Of a stretch of 64,000 bases of DNA, positions 1-12,717 are shown piece by piece. The DNA is from Poa pratensis (lineage: Eukaryota; Streptophyta; Magnoliopsida; Poales; Poaceae): contig CAMZMU010000063.1 of the NCBI GenBank assembly GCA_947311845.1, positions 60,578,769 through 60,642,768 on the forward strand, in the 5' to 3' direction. The notes beneath the pieces were generated by a model, which saw only the letters and a list, made by a program, of their open reading frames with translations, had not been told where the DNA came from and ran no database searches. Numbering within the stretch: the first letter of the stretch is position 1; every line of letters begins with the position of its first letter. The position numbers and the translations under genes are program-made.

Positions 1-2739
1 TTGGCGACCATTATTACACATTAAGGAATCGACTCATCCATATATTCCCTCATGCATACTCTATTTGTCCTGGCCTAAGTTACTACACACTCGATGGCAT
101 GCATGTGTAAGCAACATGCGCATGTTGATAATCTTATTCTAAAACTGATGGTCAAATAGACATCTAAACTACTTTTATTTTAGTAATGATGTATGGAATA
201 ATGGAATTTGCTATATAAATACAACTATTAATTAAATCCTATATGAATATTCTTGCACAAAAAATCTATATGAACTTCTGTCAAGTTTTGCAGTTTCTAC
301 ATTCACATGGATTTATGCATGTAGTAGTACAAATATAAACCTACATTTTAGACCATGGTGACTTGAACCTATGTGGCGTAGTTTTCAGCATACATATCCC
401 TAAATACATATCAGCGATCGATCAAGTAAAGCCTTAGGATGTCAGGTGTAAACAATTTAGAGTTAATAAAATCTCATTGCATCGAAAAAAACATAGTGAA
501 TCCTCTTTTGTTTATATAGCGTTGATGCAAACAGTGAGTTAGTAAAATCTATCTTTACTGTATCTTTACTGTATGAAACCTTGTGAAAAAATATTCTCAA
601 CTGCTTATAGGCCTAAGATTTTAGGATTTGCACTTAAACACAATGAATTCATTGATTCTTAATCAAGTGGATTCTGTAAGGAAAAGTTAATTACGTTTCT
701 GTTTAAGTAATATGCATACTTGATCGCATATCTCATCTATGTAATCAAGATACATGCGTATATCTTACCAACAACAAAGATATATAGCCTAGAAGCTACT
801 ACTTGATATACAATATATACCTTTTGTTCAAAAAACAAATAAGACGTACCGGAATGAGGTGCTAAACGCTCCAGGATTTAGTTGATCCCAGTATTATATG
901 AAGATTTGTGTTCTTTTGTAATCTTGTTCTTATATATGGCGGCCCATTCCATGAACAAACATCTTCAACTTGCATATTGCTCCAAATCGTTGGTGTAAAT
1001 GAAGCGTGGCAGCTAATAAATTTTGGCACCGGAGTCAACGTCGGTCATGTATGCTGCTGGCGAGACACAGCCGCCTAATTAAGAAGTGTCAATGGGGCGT
1101 GAAAGCCAAACATGGAAGCCAAAGAAAGTAAGTCGGACGGTCGGAGAAATTGTCTTCTTTCGCAGAATATCACGATCGCCACCGATAATCTGCAGACAGA
1201 GAAAATCGTCTTGCTCGTAGCTTGTAATACACTAATAATATGTAATAGATTTGGTTAAAAAAATCATATTATTAGGTAAAACAAAATATTCCAAACTATC
1301 AGTGTATTAGATCAAGTATAGAGTGAAATTTATCCTAGAACTTGCACTGGGTGCACGGACATACAACTCTGGAAGATTTTTTCTACCGGGCGTGCACCAA
1401 CAAATTTTTGCAAGGTGATGACCAAACATGTAGATCGCCATGTTTCCTAGTGTCGGCTTTCCCTGATCAAATCAGCACACCGAGCTGACTTGGGAGTGGA
1501 TAAAATATTGATCGCCATGAGATCTGCGATACCTGGTTAGCTGAGTAGAGAGGGCCAGATGCTACATAGAAGCGTGGACAATCTTGGCGACTTTGCATCT
1601 ACCGAGGATGCCGGAAACTACATGACGACGAAGCAATATAAGCGATATCCAGCTTGCATAGTTTTTTTTCTGAACTGCAGCTCACATAGGCTAGTAGGAG
1701 TCAATCGGGACCAAATCAGAAATACAACGCCTTTGTCACCTGCCGCAACATGAGCAATTGAGCATCCACCATATTCACTCTTGGAATATCTCTCCCAACC
1801 TGCAATTGTTGCCGTAGGTTTTCCATCCGCGACCGCTAGGAAGACTTACGTGGAGAACTCGAACAACATAATTCTATCTAGGGTTTTCCGTCTGCATTGG
1901 AGAATTAGCGATTATTATGTCTCACACTGTCACACATCTGGGAAGGGGTCGAAAGAAGGGGTTGACGATACATAACGGAGCAGAGTTGCGATTGCAACAA
2001 AATAATTATAGGAAAATCAAGAAGGGATATACATGCGTAGGTGCCATGCTGCCCGGCCGTGGCACAAAGAATCGCCAGTCCGCACTGCACCAATTGATTG
2101 CAAGCAGTTGTTTTATTTTGAGGGTGCTAGCAATCGTACTTGAATTGGAAACCTACAAAAGAGTCCACGTACAATGCATATTTGTGCAGGACTGTGTATG
2201 TGCCGTTTGCCGCTTGTGATCATTACGGAACGCATGCAGATATCCTCCACGATGGGATTGCTAATTCTTCTTTTTTTTTTTCGCTTCCATGCAGTTTCCA
2301 ATCTGACGCACATGTCTTACGTGCCAGAAAGGGAGGCGTGATCGATTATGTCTCATGTATTAGCCGCAGGATCTCTGGATTGACCCCAATATACGCGGAT
2401 CTGTCTTAACTTTTCTTTATAAATCTCAACCGTTCCTTTTAAGCGTCAAATCATGTCAAATCTGAGCCCTTCAATGTTTGTTGTCTTAATAATATAATAG
2501 ATATTCGACAATTTCTATTGGTTTAAAATAGTTTCCATACAAAAATTAAAAATGTCACCACTCTTTTTCACTAAGGGCGCGGCGTGCCGACGCGCCGAAA
2601 TTTCACTAGTTTAAGTTAAAAAGTATCTCATAGCCAATAAAAAAACAAACTATGTTATATTTTAATTAAAACTTAATTTTAATATATTATTAGCGGCGTT
2701 CTTTTTATCCTAAACGCCTAAACTAACTTTTATTTTAAT
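1..2739. other. AT-rich intergenic DNA, no gene seen
   Basis: No open frame here resembles a known protein; the longest are about 100 codons and without recognisable domains. The DNA is AT-rich with scattered CATGCATG-type words. A short GC-rich palindromic stretch at about 2577-2600 sits between AT-rich arms and may be a remnant of a small transposon. I see no clear terminal repeats or target duplications. Confidence 0.5.
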
Positions 2740-3140
2740 TAAAAAAAATAGCCACGACACGCCGCCACGCCACACTCACACACACACGCACACACAGCCG
2801 CACACATGTCCGCGCCACATCCCCATCTCCGCATCCCCATCTCCGCATCCCCCGATCGACCTCGCCGCCCCTCCGTCCCACGACCGCCACGGCGCACCGC
2901 CGACCGCGTCCGCGCCGCCGCCGATCGCATCCGCGCCTCCCGCACCACCGGCTGCATCTCCCACGACCTCGCCGTCGCCCTCCCACGACCGTATCCGCGC
3001 CGTCCGCGCCGCCGCCGACCACATCCGCCTCCTCCGGCCACGACCTCGCCTCCGCCGCCTACCGCGACCGCCGCCGTGCCTCCCCGACCGCCTCCGCGCC
3101 TCCCACGACCTCGCCCCCGCCGTCGCAGGTACCTCCCGCA
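2740..3140. repeat. GC-rich low-complexity island (CCG/CGC-rich)
   Basis: This stretch is built from CCGCC, CGCGCC and CACACA runs and abruptly replaces AT-rich flanks. Open frames on both strands (for example 2806-3204 plus and 2739-3218 minus) translate to Arg/Pro/Ala/Gly-rich low-complexity sequence, as expected from composition alone. It could be the 5' leader of a decayed gene or of a non-LTR element, since similar GC-rich heads occur in retroposons elsewhere in the window. No coding claim is made. Confidence 0.45.
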
Positions 3141-3960
3141 GCCTCTCCTCTGCTCAGCCCAAGGGAACAAGGAGATTTTTATGCTCCTTAAAAAAGTAGG
3201 ATAGCATCTATAGAGCAATATTTATCATTTTTGTACGAAAACACAGCGCATGATTATCACGTGTTTATGCAACTAGATGGAGATTTCCATTCTGTGACAT
3301 GCTGATCAGATGATCCGGACACACCCTGGATTATGCAACTAGATGGAGATTTCCATAGTGTTACAACTATCGGCAGTGCCCCGATACTATCAGCAGGTAG
3401 TGCTGGTTAGGTCGTAGCTCTTGGTCGCTGCTGTATTTTTGGTTTTTTCTTTCTTTTCTTTATAACCTGTCTTTCGGCCACTGGCCAGTCTGTAACCCTT
3501 CATTGACAACCATCTTCGTCAACATCTTCATCATCGTGAAGATAGCCATCCTAACCGTTGGTTTACAATCCATCTCTCATGATTAATAAGATGAGATTCA
3601 CCACCAACTAGTCAACTAGCTTGCCATATGATGATGAGTGCCATGCAAAACTAGCTAGACCCTCAATTTAGACATGAGAAATGGTTGTGGCTAGGCTATT
3701 CATGGTCTGCAAAAAAACTATCGTGACACTGATACATGTACAATATTCTACAACTTAATAAGTTAAATCAGTACAAGACTGTATACTTTAAGCTGTGTTC
3801 GCCGGAGAATGATGCATGCATGAATGCCATTAGTGTTCTAGACCGGCCATCCAAAAAGGTAATTGGTTGTTCTAAGCAAAAGAAGTGCTAGTAAATTGTA
3901 TGGTGGGTGAGCCATGAACTTGCAGAAGAGAAAAGAAAATTCTATTATATAATAGTGGTG
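3141..3960. other. Intergenic DNA with a short direct repeat
   Basis: No gene is visible. A direct repeat of about 22 bp (TGCAACTAGATGGAGATTTCC) occurs near 3268 and again near 3335. The remainder is AT-rich upstream sequence of the AP2/ERF gene. Confidence 0.4.
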
Positions 3961-3962
3961 GA

Positions 3963-4060
3963 GAACAAACCAGTCACTAATTTCAAACTTTATAAATAGG
4001 AAAGATTAGCCATTAATTACCCATTAGACAAACCAGTCAATAATTTCAAACTTTATTTAC
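3963..4060 (+). promoter_or_regulatory. TATA region and tandem duplication upstream of the AP2/ERF gene
   Basis: A TATAAATAG box lies at 3991-3999, about 170 bp before the ATG at 4169. The segment beginning ACAAACCAGTCA and ending near the TATA box is repeated about 62 bp downstream (about 3965-3993 and 4027-4055), but in the second copy the TATA element reads TTTATTTA. The duplicated unit spans the core promoter, so the first copy is the likelier start site. Transcription start position is inference. Confidence 0.45.
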
Positions 4061-4168
4061 ATATATTGTTTACATATTAGCTCGCCATTTTTACATATTG
4101 TTTACATATATTCATTTCATATATGACTAACCCCTATATCAAATGCTTTTACTTAACTACTTAGTATC

Positions 4169-4687
4169 ATGTCGGAGCCAGAGCCTAAGTTTCGTGGTGT
4201 TCACCGCAAAGCCACGAAGATCACGACTTGGGGAGCTCAGATCACAATGGATCACAGGAAGATCCAGCTTGGCACTTTCAGGTGCCCGTGGCAGGCGGCC
4301 CGCGCCTATGACTGCGCGGCGGTCCAGCACTTTGGGTCTCGAGCGATCCTCAACTTTGAGGATGAGCGGCATGTGGCGCATAAGTTAGCGCCAGATGGCA
4401 TGAGGATCGCGACGAGGGCCGAGGAGAGGGAGCACCGGCAGGCAGAGAGGCTGCTCAGGGCGTGCCACCAGCGCGAGGAGGCTGACCCCTTGGTCAAGGA
4501 TCTCCTCCTTGATCCCGAGGTGATGGCGGTCCAGTACCAGGTCCTCAGCGAGAGCCGGCAGCAGCGCGGGCAGGGCGAGGCCGGCCCCTCCGACACGCAG
4601 CAGCAGGAGGAGGACTCTAGCAGCACGTCCTCTTGGTGGGACCGCTTGGACGCCGACGTCACTGACACCGGCGCGAGTGGAGTTTAG
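4169..4687 (+). CDS. AP2/ERF-domain protein, 172 aa, single exon
   Basis: A putative plant DNA-binding transcription factor. An AP2/ERF-type domain spans roughly residues 8-65: it opens with FRGV, has the central tryptophan in TTWGAQI, the LGTF turn, the amphipathic helix AARAYDCAA, and closes with SRAILNF. In the usual family pattern the central strand reads WAAEI; here it is WGAQI, so DNA contacts may differ. The C-terminal half is charged and Gln/Glu/Ser-rich (about residues 85-172), plausibly an activation or linker region. The first in-frame ATG at 4169 places the domain right at the N terminus, as in small ERF proteins. No introns are needed. The protein is short and the domain divergent, so it could be a decayed member of an expanded family. 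Nearest neighbours are transposons. Confidence 0.75.
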   Translation: MSEPEPKFRGVHRKATKITTWGAQITMDHRKIQLGTFRCPWQAARAYDCAAVQHFGSRAILNFEDERHVAHKLAPDGMRIATRAEEREHRQAERLLRACHQREEADPLVKDLLLDPEVMAVQYQVLSESRQQRGQGEAGPSDTQQQEEDSSSTSSWWDRLDADVTDTGASGV

Positions 4688-5095
4688 GATGTCTATCAGA
4701 TGTCCTGTCGTGTCGTACTAGACTTATTATGCTACCTGTCGTACTGCTAGACTTATGATGCATGCATGCTACCTATGTATTATTGTGCTACTTGTCTATA
4801 TGTGTTATGTTTAGCTAATATGTTTACATCGTTTTATGGCTTATTCTGTTTTATGTTTTATTAAGCTTGCATGATCCTCTCTATATATATCTATAATGGC
4901 ATTCGTTTCCTCAGTTGGCTAAACCGATCCTGCCGCCGAGACTATCCAAACTACTAAGGGGAGATATGAGGAGTCTCCATAAAGGTATTCATCGTGTTAT
5001 TCAAAAACTGTTTACTGCATGTGTACTATATACCTGTACAACATATATACCTTGTGCAAATACGAAATACGGTGCATTTTAAAAAAAAATTGCAA
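4688..5095. other. 3' flank of AP2/ERF gene, no further gene
   Basis: AT-rich sequence following the stop codon, with TATGTTTTATT-type signals that could serve as polyadenylation sites. No other gene or repeat structure is evident until the CACTA-like subterminal repeats begin. Confidence 0.4.
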
Positions 5096-5099
5096 AACT

Positions 5100-5299
5100 A
5101 TACCAGTGGCGCACCAAGGACTTATCTGGTGCGCCACTGATAATGTGGCACGAGTGTGTGCAATTGTGTGCCCCACAGCTTACCAGTGGCGCACCCGAAT
5201 CAGCTATCAGTGGCGCACCGCATGGTGCGGCACTGAACCACTAGTGCGCCACTGATAGCATATTTTGGTGCGCCACTAATAGGCTTTTTTCTACTAGTG
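5100..5299 (-). mobile_element. CACTA-type DNA transposon terminus (one end only)
   Basis: The right edge at 5291-5299 is CTACTAGTG, the complement of a CACTAGTAG terminus characteristic of CACTA (EnSpm) transposons. Inside it a motif close to AGTGGCGCACC recurs at least seven times in both orientations between 5103 and 5277, as expected for subterminal transposase-binding repeats. No matching second terminus is visible to the left, so this is a truncated end or a solo fragment. It abuts the Copia LTR homology that begins at 5300. Confidence 0.7.
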
Positions 5300-5774
5300 A
5301 CACCTTGGGAATCACCCAGTGGCTGCCGTTTTACCACCCAGTTATGGCCATGGTGTTGATAGTACCAAAGTAATTCTTCCAGTATACACAACCCTAATAA
5401 CCTCATGGTCAATGAACATGTCATATAATAACCATCTGCGATATTGCACTAAGGACAAAAAGACACTTTGGAATCTTACTTAGCATATCAACGATTTGGG
5501 TCTACCTAGCCATATTGTTTCCACCAACAATATGCCACTCATTGATGCTGACATAAACAATGTCCCAGACCAGGAAAACGTGGTCTCTAGCAATCAATGA
5601 ATTAGTCTAAAAGGCAAGAGTAGGGTATACTTTATTCTGTTCATGTTCTACACGTGCGAGTGAGTTTTCCTCTGAATCACACATTTAGGAGTCACCGCAG
5701 TTATAGCATAGAATCATAAGCATAATTATGAATCAGATGTTAAACTTTATTGCCTTTTGGGCATACAACCAATA
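5300..5774 (-). repeat. Left LTR of the Copia-type element (truncated)
   Basis: Homologous to 12241-12717. The missing first 1.67 kb was removed at the junction with the CACTA end at 5299. Confidence 0.75.
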
Positions 5775-6854
5775 GTCTCCCACTTGCACAATAGGCAATT
5801 AACTATTTGCACAAGACTCAACATCTGGGTGAAACAGATGGTTTCTCACGCTTCCTTTCCTGTGGTAGACATTTGTCATCAGACCCTTCGGGGCTGTGTG
5901 AACTTTATGAATTATGCAAAAAACTCTTTTCTATCATAATCTCCTTGATCATACGATCACATGCAGTCTGGGCTATTCAAGGTGAAACCTTGGTACTCTA
6001 ACTAAGAAAACAGTTCTGTTGTTCTCACAACATTGCTGCTTCTTTTGTAAAGAACCACACCTAGTTCATTCAATGAACCGATAACCCTTTTGGAATCATT
6101 TAAGCTCCCACTGTCACTGCGACTTGTTGTAGTGTACGTAACTCTATTCTAAAATAAATTAAGCATCCTAACCCTTGCTATTTCACAAAATCATAAGATC
6201 ATGTTTTATCCTTGGTTTATCCTTTATGCTTATCTCATAAGTCTTTGTCCAATGTAACTCTTACATTTCGATATTCTCTTTTGAATTTCTTCAAAACACC
6301 ATTTAGAGAATACTTTATAAAATTGGAGTCAATTGAACTTTTGTTACAAAGTCAACTTGCCAACAATTTCCATTATCACTTGATATTCGAATCCAAGAAT
6401 GCAATATTCAGGAAATTCCCATGATGATAAAATGATAGAATCATTTGATCATGCTCACCACTGATAGCTATCATGGTTCTTGCACATGAATTTCCTTATC
6501 CTTTATAAGAACCTAGTTCTCTCATGTTTCGAATTTTACTTCAAAACACTTTGTATGCATTCTTGCAGCAAGATATTAAATCATTATCAGGATACATCCT
6601 GTCATGAAACTAATTCCTTGCTCCATATGTATCATTGAACAACTTTTCAATGATACACATATTCTATCAAATGATGTATTTTAATGGTTTCCAAAATAAA
6701 TTGAATACCACAAAAATAGCTCCCACTAACTTTTAAGAACTTTGCAATTTCCTATGAAGTCAAACATTGCTTGTTTTACTTCACATAATTACAAAACTAA
6801 TCCAACCTTCATATCATCATCTGTCTGCCACCACAGACATACTTTTAATGACAA

Positions 6855-7080
6855 GTTGTGTATTCATTTAACAAAACCCTCGAGCTGTACTAGTACACAT
6901 CCTCGATAAATTTTCCTTCAAAGGAATTTGTTTTGTTAACATCTTATACAAACATACTCATTAAATAACTAGTATTGTATTCATTTAACAAAGCCCTCGA
7001 GTTGTACATCGTACACATACTCGATTAATTTTCCTTAGAGGAATATACTTTGTTAACATCTCATACAAATCTACTAGTCC
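6855..7080. repeat. Two tandem copies of a ~115-bp unit inside the Copia-type element
   Basis: A unit starting ATTCATTTAACAAA, with CCTCGAG and TTTTCCTT words and ending in ACATCTTATACAAA, occurs at about 6861-6957 and about 6979-7071 with modest divergence. Confidence 0.6.
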
Positions 7081-7624
7081 CATTTAGATCAACAAAGCTG
7101 CTACAGATCATATGATCCTGAGTAGTCAACTCTTGAATTTGTCATAAAACCATTTATGACAAAACAAGCTTTATGATCAAATATTCCAACAGAATTCCTT
7201 CAAGTTTCTCAACTCGAACTTGATGATATTACTAATTAATATGACTCTAAGTCATGAAGGTTTGGATACTATAGCACCTTATCTTATTACTTTGTCTTAG
7301 CATATAAAAGTTTCCTAGAAACTCATATGCTCTTTATCTTGTTAAGTGATTATTTCTTGACAAGAAGTCATGCTCATATTGCAATGACTCTCGGTATTAG
7401 TCTAAAAGAATTGTCAATTGGAATTGCTTCCGCCTGCACAACTTCTGATAACTATTTCCGAAGATTCAATAATCTCTTCAAGAATCACCATCCTCCCACT
7501 GAATTCAACAAGGAATAAATTCCTTAAGAATCACATATATCTTAGTAAAAAACATTGTCACTTATGTGGTGTTATAAGAGGACTTCCAATTAACTTATTG
7601 GAACAACCAACAAAGTAACCATTG

Positions 7625-7855
7625 TCTTTTACTATTAGGATCGAGTTTCATCTTTCAGAAAATCTCAGAACCTAAATCCATCATGTCCCAAAGTTTATCT
7701 TTCAAAACAATGACATGAGGCAAGAGACAATGAAATTCCTTTTGTCCTTTATCTTAGGACCAAGTTCCAATATTTCAGAAATTTTAGTACCTAAGACCAA
7801 CGTGTCCATCCATAGTTTATCTTTCAAAACAATGACACGAAGCAAGACAATTAAC
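7625..7855. repeat. Two diverged tandem copies of a ~115-bp unit inside the Copia-type element
   Basis: Both copies contain TTTCAGAAA followed by CCTAA and then the shared block AGTTTATCTTTCAAAACAAT with GACA and a purine-rich end; copies lie at about 7628-7732 and 7748-7852. Confidence 0.5.
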
Positions 7856-10559
7856 TGTGCTAAAATTACCTAGCGAGCAAACATATTCTAGATTGAGTAT
7901 TGCCAAACGTTATGCAAAAACAAGAAGATTCTTAGTGCTGACTTCGTCACACTTAGTCAGATTATGACTTGAAAACTTTCAAGACATAATTACATAATCA
8001 CCAAGACTTTATATCTAAAACATTTTGTGAAACTTTAGACATCAATGATAAAATCATTAACAGTCCAAAACCTTTATCTTTTGTTGATTTCCCACTATGT
8101 GCAATATCTTGGATTTCCTTCCATCATGCATATGATGCATCCAAGATGATAGTGTCACCCGAAGGTGATATCAACACAATCACAAAATATTTTAGAACAA
8201 ATGATATTCCCTTAACTTCAAAAGATTTGCAACTTGATCATCCCTGAAGGGAGTGATCTCCAATATTCTTTATCATAATAAACAGGACCAACTTGTCCTA
8301 TAAATTCACAAGAATATTTATCGCAAAACATGCGACCTAATAACTTGAGCCGAAGCTCACAAATCTTTCAACTTGAAAAATAAAAGTGGAGACGTCTTCA
8401 TCCCAAGGACGAAGGTCCATGCGCCAAACTTGGTGCACACCACCACCTTTTATTCTCTATACTTTTACTTTCCGCAGCCCTTATATTGAACGCAAGAAAA
8501 ATTCTTCGCAATCAATACTCCAGAGATACTAGTAAGAATAATGAATATCATTTAAGTACAACTCTTCTTATTAGTGCCCGAAACCTTTTAGTTCCACTTC
8601 CAATATCTTTCTTTCCTCGGAAGAGGTATTCAGGATTCTCCTGAATTAAACCTCCTCTTCTTCTTGAAGCATGCGAATTGGGCAACAATCGAACTTGATT
8701 GTTATCACATTAGCTTTGCAGATTTCAGCATAGCAGGAGCCATTTAATGTTTCTTCCTCCCACTCATGTTTTGAATCATGATAAATCCGTTGTTAAACGG
8801 GGAAGTGAAGACAACATCAAATCTGTATTTGGCTCAGGGATTAGAAAACCCCAGAGTCTGCAGCCTAATACCAATCAATCATCTTATTACATGCTCGCTC
8901 GCTGAGCTTCCTTCTGCCATGTGACATGACCAGAAAACCTTTGTTATCTCATAACTCTCAGTCTTTGCCTGAGTCTGGAACATGGCTGTGAGTACGACGA
9001 TCATGTCGCTCAGCAGATATGCGATCCAACCGCTTCTGCAACTCATGGCCCATGCATGTCAACATAAGACATTGGATAGAGACAGCCTCATCACTCTTCA
9101 AGGTGTGAGCTTCCCTTTCATAAGTAGTTTTGACAACAACCCCCGAAGGAGGAGCGTCGAGGACATACTTATACTTGGCACTCCTAAGTACAAAACTTAG
9201 GAAACATACCCAAACAACATATTTACTCCTAATGGTAGAAAATGGTTTTCTTAAAAGTAGTGGACCAAGGTAAATAGCGGGTGTTACGTGTGTCGATCTA
9301 CAACAATCTAAAGTTCACTAAGACATGTTCATAATTATTTTTCTAGCACTAGTTAAAGATAAACTAATAATGTGCTCCCACTAAAATTGATATTCCTCAA
9401 GATCAAATTAGTGTATACGAAATCCACGTCCAACATACGATCAAGTATGGATACATAGCATGTCGTAGCTTATAACGGGTAGGTCAACAGACCAATCACT
9501 TCCTGTCGTGACTTTCGTTTCATCTTTCGATGGATGTGTCCGAGCTCATAACTGGTTATGCTCGAACGTCAAGACAACCAACCGCTTTTGCAGGTACGGT
9601 ACACTGCACGCCTCACGAACCCTTGGCACACATTACTCATGGATACATGGCGCACGGTGACAAGCATCCGGTTTGACGCTGCTACGTGTTGGAAGAGCAT
9701 GAACTTCTTGATATTTTTAATTTTAGCTCAAGTAATTAAACTTTGCAGCTACCGAGGAATCTCCCTAATAATCACACTACTGCACAATCAAGGGAAGAGC
9801 AAGAAAACAAATATAAAACATGCACAAGTAAATAACACTTCGTGATGTAGTATAGTCTTCTTCCTCCATCCACCGGTGGCGTCTCCACCGGTGTGGCCAT
9901 GTCGAGGTTCATGACACTTGCATACCTTCTCCTATCCTCCACTATCACCATAGCTCGATGAACAAGGAAAAACGGTACGCCGGCCAACAAAAGAAGGTTA
10001 GTCAACAAAATAAATATTTCGAGACTATACAACATCACATGTCCTGCAAAACAGAGTTAGACGCCTCTAACGTTTGTTTGCATCTTTTAGCGTGGCTGTA
10101 GGATTCCCAAAAGCCCAAAGAAAAACCTACGGCCCTCACCAAGCATAATTACTCATGCTGCTAGATTAACCTTGCGGGGTGATTGTCGGCCCCAATATCA
10201 CGAGAATGTTGCGGACCCCAACCCAGACGATTGCCAGTGCACATGACCCCCGTGTGGACCTAGTCCACATGCCCCATCCGCTATCAAGTTGACGAGACCA
10301 ACTATAATAAGATTCAAAGCTACTGAAGCACTTCGTTGGCGCCGACGGGCATACTAGGAGCAGCCGGAAGGTTCGCGGATTGTCAGAAGTCCGAGATCTT
10401 ACTATGCCGCTGGAAACAAGACGAGACCGCATATTGGTAAGCAACATAAATAACTTGAATGTTAGAAGATATATAGACTTCAATAACATACCCGCACAAA
10501 CTTATGCAGTGCCCGCACACCATGTGCTCTAGATCAAATCATGTATCTACGCATAGCAA

Positions 10560-10571
10560 GCTCTGATACCA
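10560..10571 (-). promoter_or_regulatory. Primer binding site (tRNA-Met type) of the Copia-type element
   Basis: GCTCTGATACCA is the complement of TGGTATCAGAGC and abuts the right LTR, which begins at about 10573. It fixes the element on the minus strand. Confidence 0.8.
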
Positions 10572-10572
10572 C

Positions 10573-12717
10573 TATTGGGTTGTGTGCATGGAAAACAAAA
10601 ATTTCACCAACTACGCAACAGCCAAGATCTATTATGAAGATACAAGTGACAAGACATGCATATTTGATCCAACTGTAAATCGTTACCGACACCGTTGAAG
10701 CGGAAGAGATATCGATGACGACGCTGATGAAGCTTGTGGAAGAACTCCCTCGGCTAAGCCTAGCCGAGAGAATATCATAGACTCCTCGTGTTCCGCCTCG
10801 ATCCAACAAAGCGAGATAGAGTCAACTGTTTCTCAACGGATCACCCCTCTGAGTTTCGCACGCATACATCTGATCTAGTCCAGCAAGGCTTCGCCGTCCA
10901 CACTTGAAGCACTCACCGCTGGTGTATATGAAGGTGGAGATCTCAACACATCAGAAGGAGGGAGAGAGAGATTAGAGATCTAGATCTAATCTAATCGGAG
11001 AGGATCCCTCCAAATATTTAGAGGTTCCCTCTAAACCAACTAGAAGAGACCTAAACTTGTGTGTCTCCAAATAGGAGGGGGAGGGGGTTTATATAGATGG
11101 CCAAGGGGTGGAGGGACTTGGGCAAGGGGAAAGACCCCTAGCCCAATTCGGTTTGGGAGGGGGAGTTGGAGATGCGCCGGCCCTAGGGGGAGTTGTAGTT
11201 GGACTCCAACTCCTCTCCCCTTTCCTTGGTGTGCACTCAATAGGAGAGAGTTGGAGTTGGACTCCAACTCCCCTCCCAATTCGGTTTGGGGGGGAGGAGT
11301 TCTTGTCCAACAAGCCCCCCCCCCCCCCAAAACCGCCTCACCCCCATGGGCCATAGGCCCACTTAGGGTTCGGCCAAGGGGGGGGGGGAACTTCCCCCCT
11401 TGATGCACTTGGCCCACCCGCCCCACTTGGGAGTGCGCCACTAGGCAGCCCCCTTCGGTGGCTCCAATATTTTCCAATAATTATTTATTAATTAAATAAT
11501 ATGTTTTCTAATTAATTCTTATTTGAATATTTCCTTTTATAGAATATTCCCTGAATTAATTATTATCATATAAAACACTTTTACATGATCCCGGACACCC
11601 AGTGTCCACAGACAAAATACTCCGGATAAATATTTCTCTCATATATAAACCCTCGGAATAAATCCGACTAGTGATAGAAACTATTTCTATTACTCCGAGA
11701 CACCTAGTGTCTTCATAATCCAACCTCTCTGATAAAGATATTATCTATCACGCAGAAACCATTCCGGTGATACTCTCTCAGTATTCAGACCAACCATATA
11801 CACAACAAACTAGACTTGACTTAAGCGTGTTACCCTACAGGTTTGATAACGTGTAGCTATAATTAGATGTTTCCATCTAATCACCGGCCAGGGTCAGGTA
11901 CATGGGCTACCTGAATAACTGCTACCGTTATGCGAAGGACACTCTGTTGAACCTGTTGGTTATTAATTCGTCATTCCCATTGCTCGTGATACTGAAATTA
12001 CCCGAGATAATGTATTCCTGATATTTCCATGAATCAATCCCTGATTCACTATATCTCCGTCTATCTCGTTACCGGTAAATTTCCTTTTCTCGTTCCCGTA
12101 ATCCGATATCCCACATGATGTAACTTCATCATGCATTATATGCAGAACATATTGCATATCATACATACCAAGTGGGCCCTAAAAGCATCTCTCTTTGGAC
12201 AGAGGAGTAATTTCCCATCTTGGAACATTAGGTATTATGTACACCTTGGGAATCACCCAGTGACTGTCGTTTTACCACCCAGTTACGGCCATGGTGTTGA
12301 CAGTATCAAAGTAATTCTTCCAGTATACACAACCCTAATAACCTCATGGTCAATAGACATGTCATATAATAACCATCTGCGATATTGCACTAAGGACAAA
12401 AAGACTCTTTGGAATCTTACTTAGCATATCAACGATTTGGGTCTACCCAGCCATATTGTTTCCACCAACAATATGTCACTCATTGATGCTGACATAAACA
12501 ATGTCCCAGACCAGGAAAACGTGGTCTCTAGCAATCAACGAATTAGTCTAAAAGGCAAGACTAGGGTATATTTTATTCTGTTCATGTCTCTACACGTGCA
12601 AATGAGTTTTCCCCTGAATCACACATTCAGGAGTCACCGCAGTTATAGCATAGAATCATAAAGCATAATTATGAAACAGATGTTAAACTTTATTGCCTTT
12701 TGGGCATACATCCAACA
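10573..12717 (-). repeat. Right LTR (~2.1 kb) of the Copia-type element
   Basis: Bounded by the primer site at 10560-10571 and by the purine tract next to 12717. It contains a G/C-homopolymer-rich block at about 11075-11400, including a run of C at about 11316-11330, which produces spurious Pro/Gly-rich open frames on both strands. Confidence 0.7.

Larger units (their letters stand above)
5300..12717 (-). mobile_element. Copia-type LTR retrotransposon, minus strand, non-coding interior
   Basis: Left (3') LTR 5300-5774 is truncated; right (5') LTR is about 10573-12717. The two share the segment 5300-5774 / 12241-12717 nearly base for base. Next to the right LTR, 10560-10571 reads GCTCTGATACCA, the complement of the initiator tRNA-Met primer site TGGTATCAGAGC, giving the orientation. 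A purine tract on the minus strand (GTGGGAGAC) directly precedes each 3' LTR edge. The LTR edge has the TGTTGG / CCAACA form, with G to A changes in two of the copies. The 4.8-kb interior has no open frame resembling Gag, protease, integrase or reverse transcriptase, so the element is either a large non-autonomous derivative or heavily decayed. Copia class is inferred from primer site and LTR form only. Confidence 0.75.

Noticed and set aside
2739..3218. 159-codon minus-strand and 132-codon plus-strand frames
   Set aside because: Both are translations of CCG/CGG-rich repeats without any motif.
4143..4388. Alternative frames overlapping the AP2/ERF gene
   Set aside because: The AP2/ERF domain fixes the frame at 4169-4687; the others are shadows.
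11040..11477. Pro/Gly-rich frames on both strands
   Set aside because: They fall inside the Copia-type LTR and come from G and C homopolymer runs.
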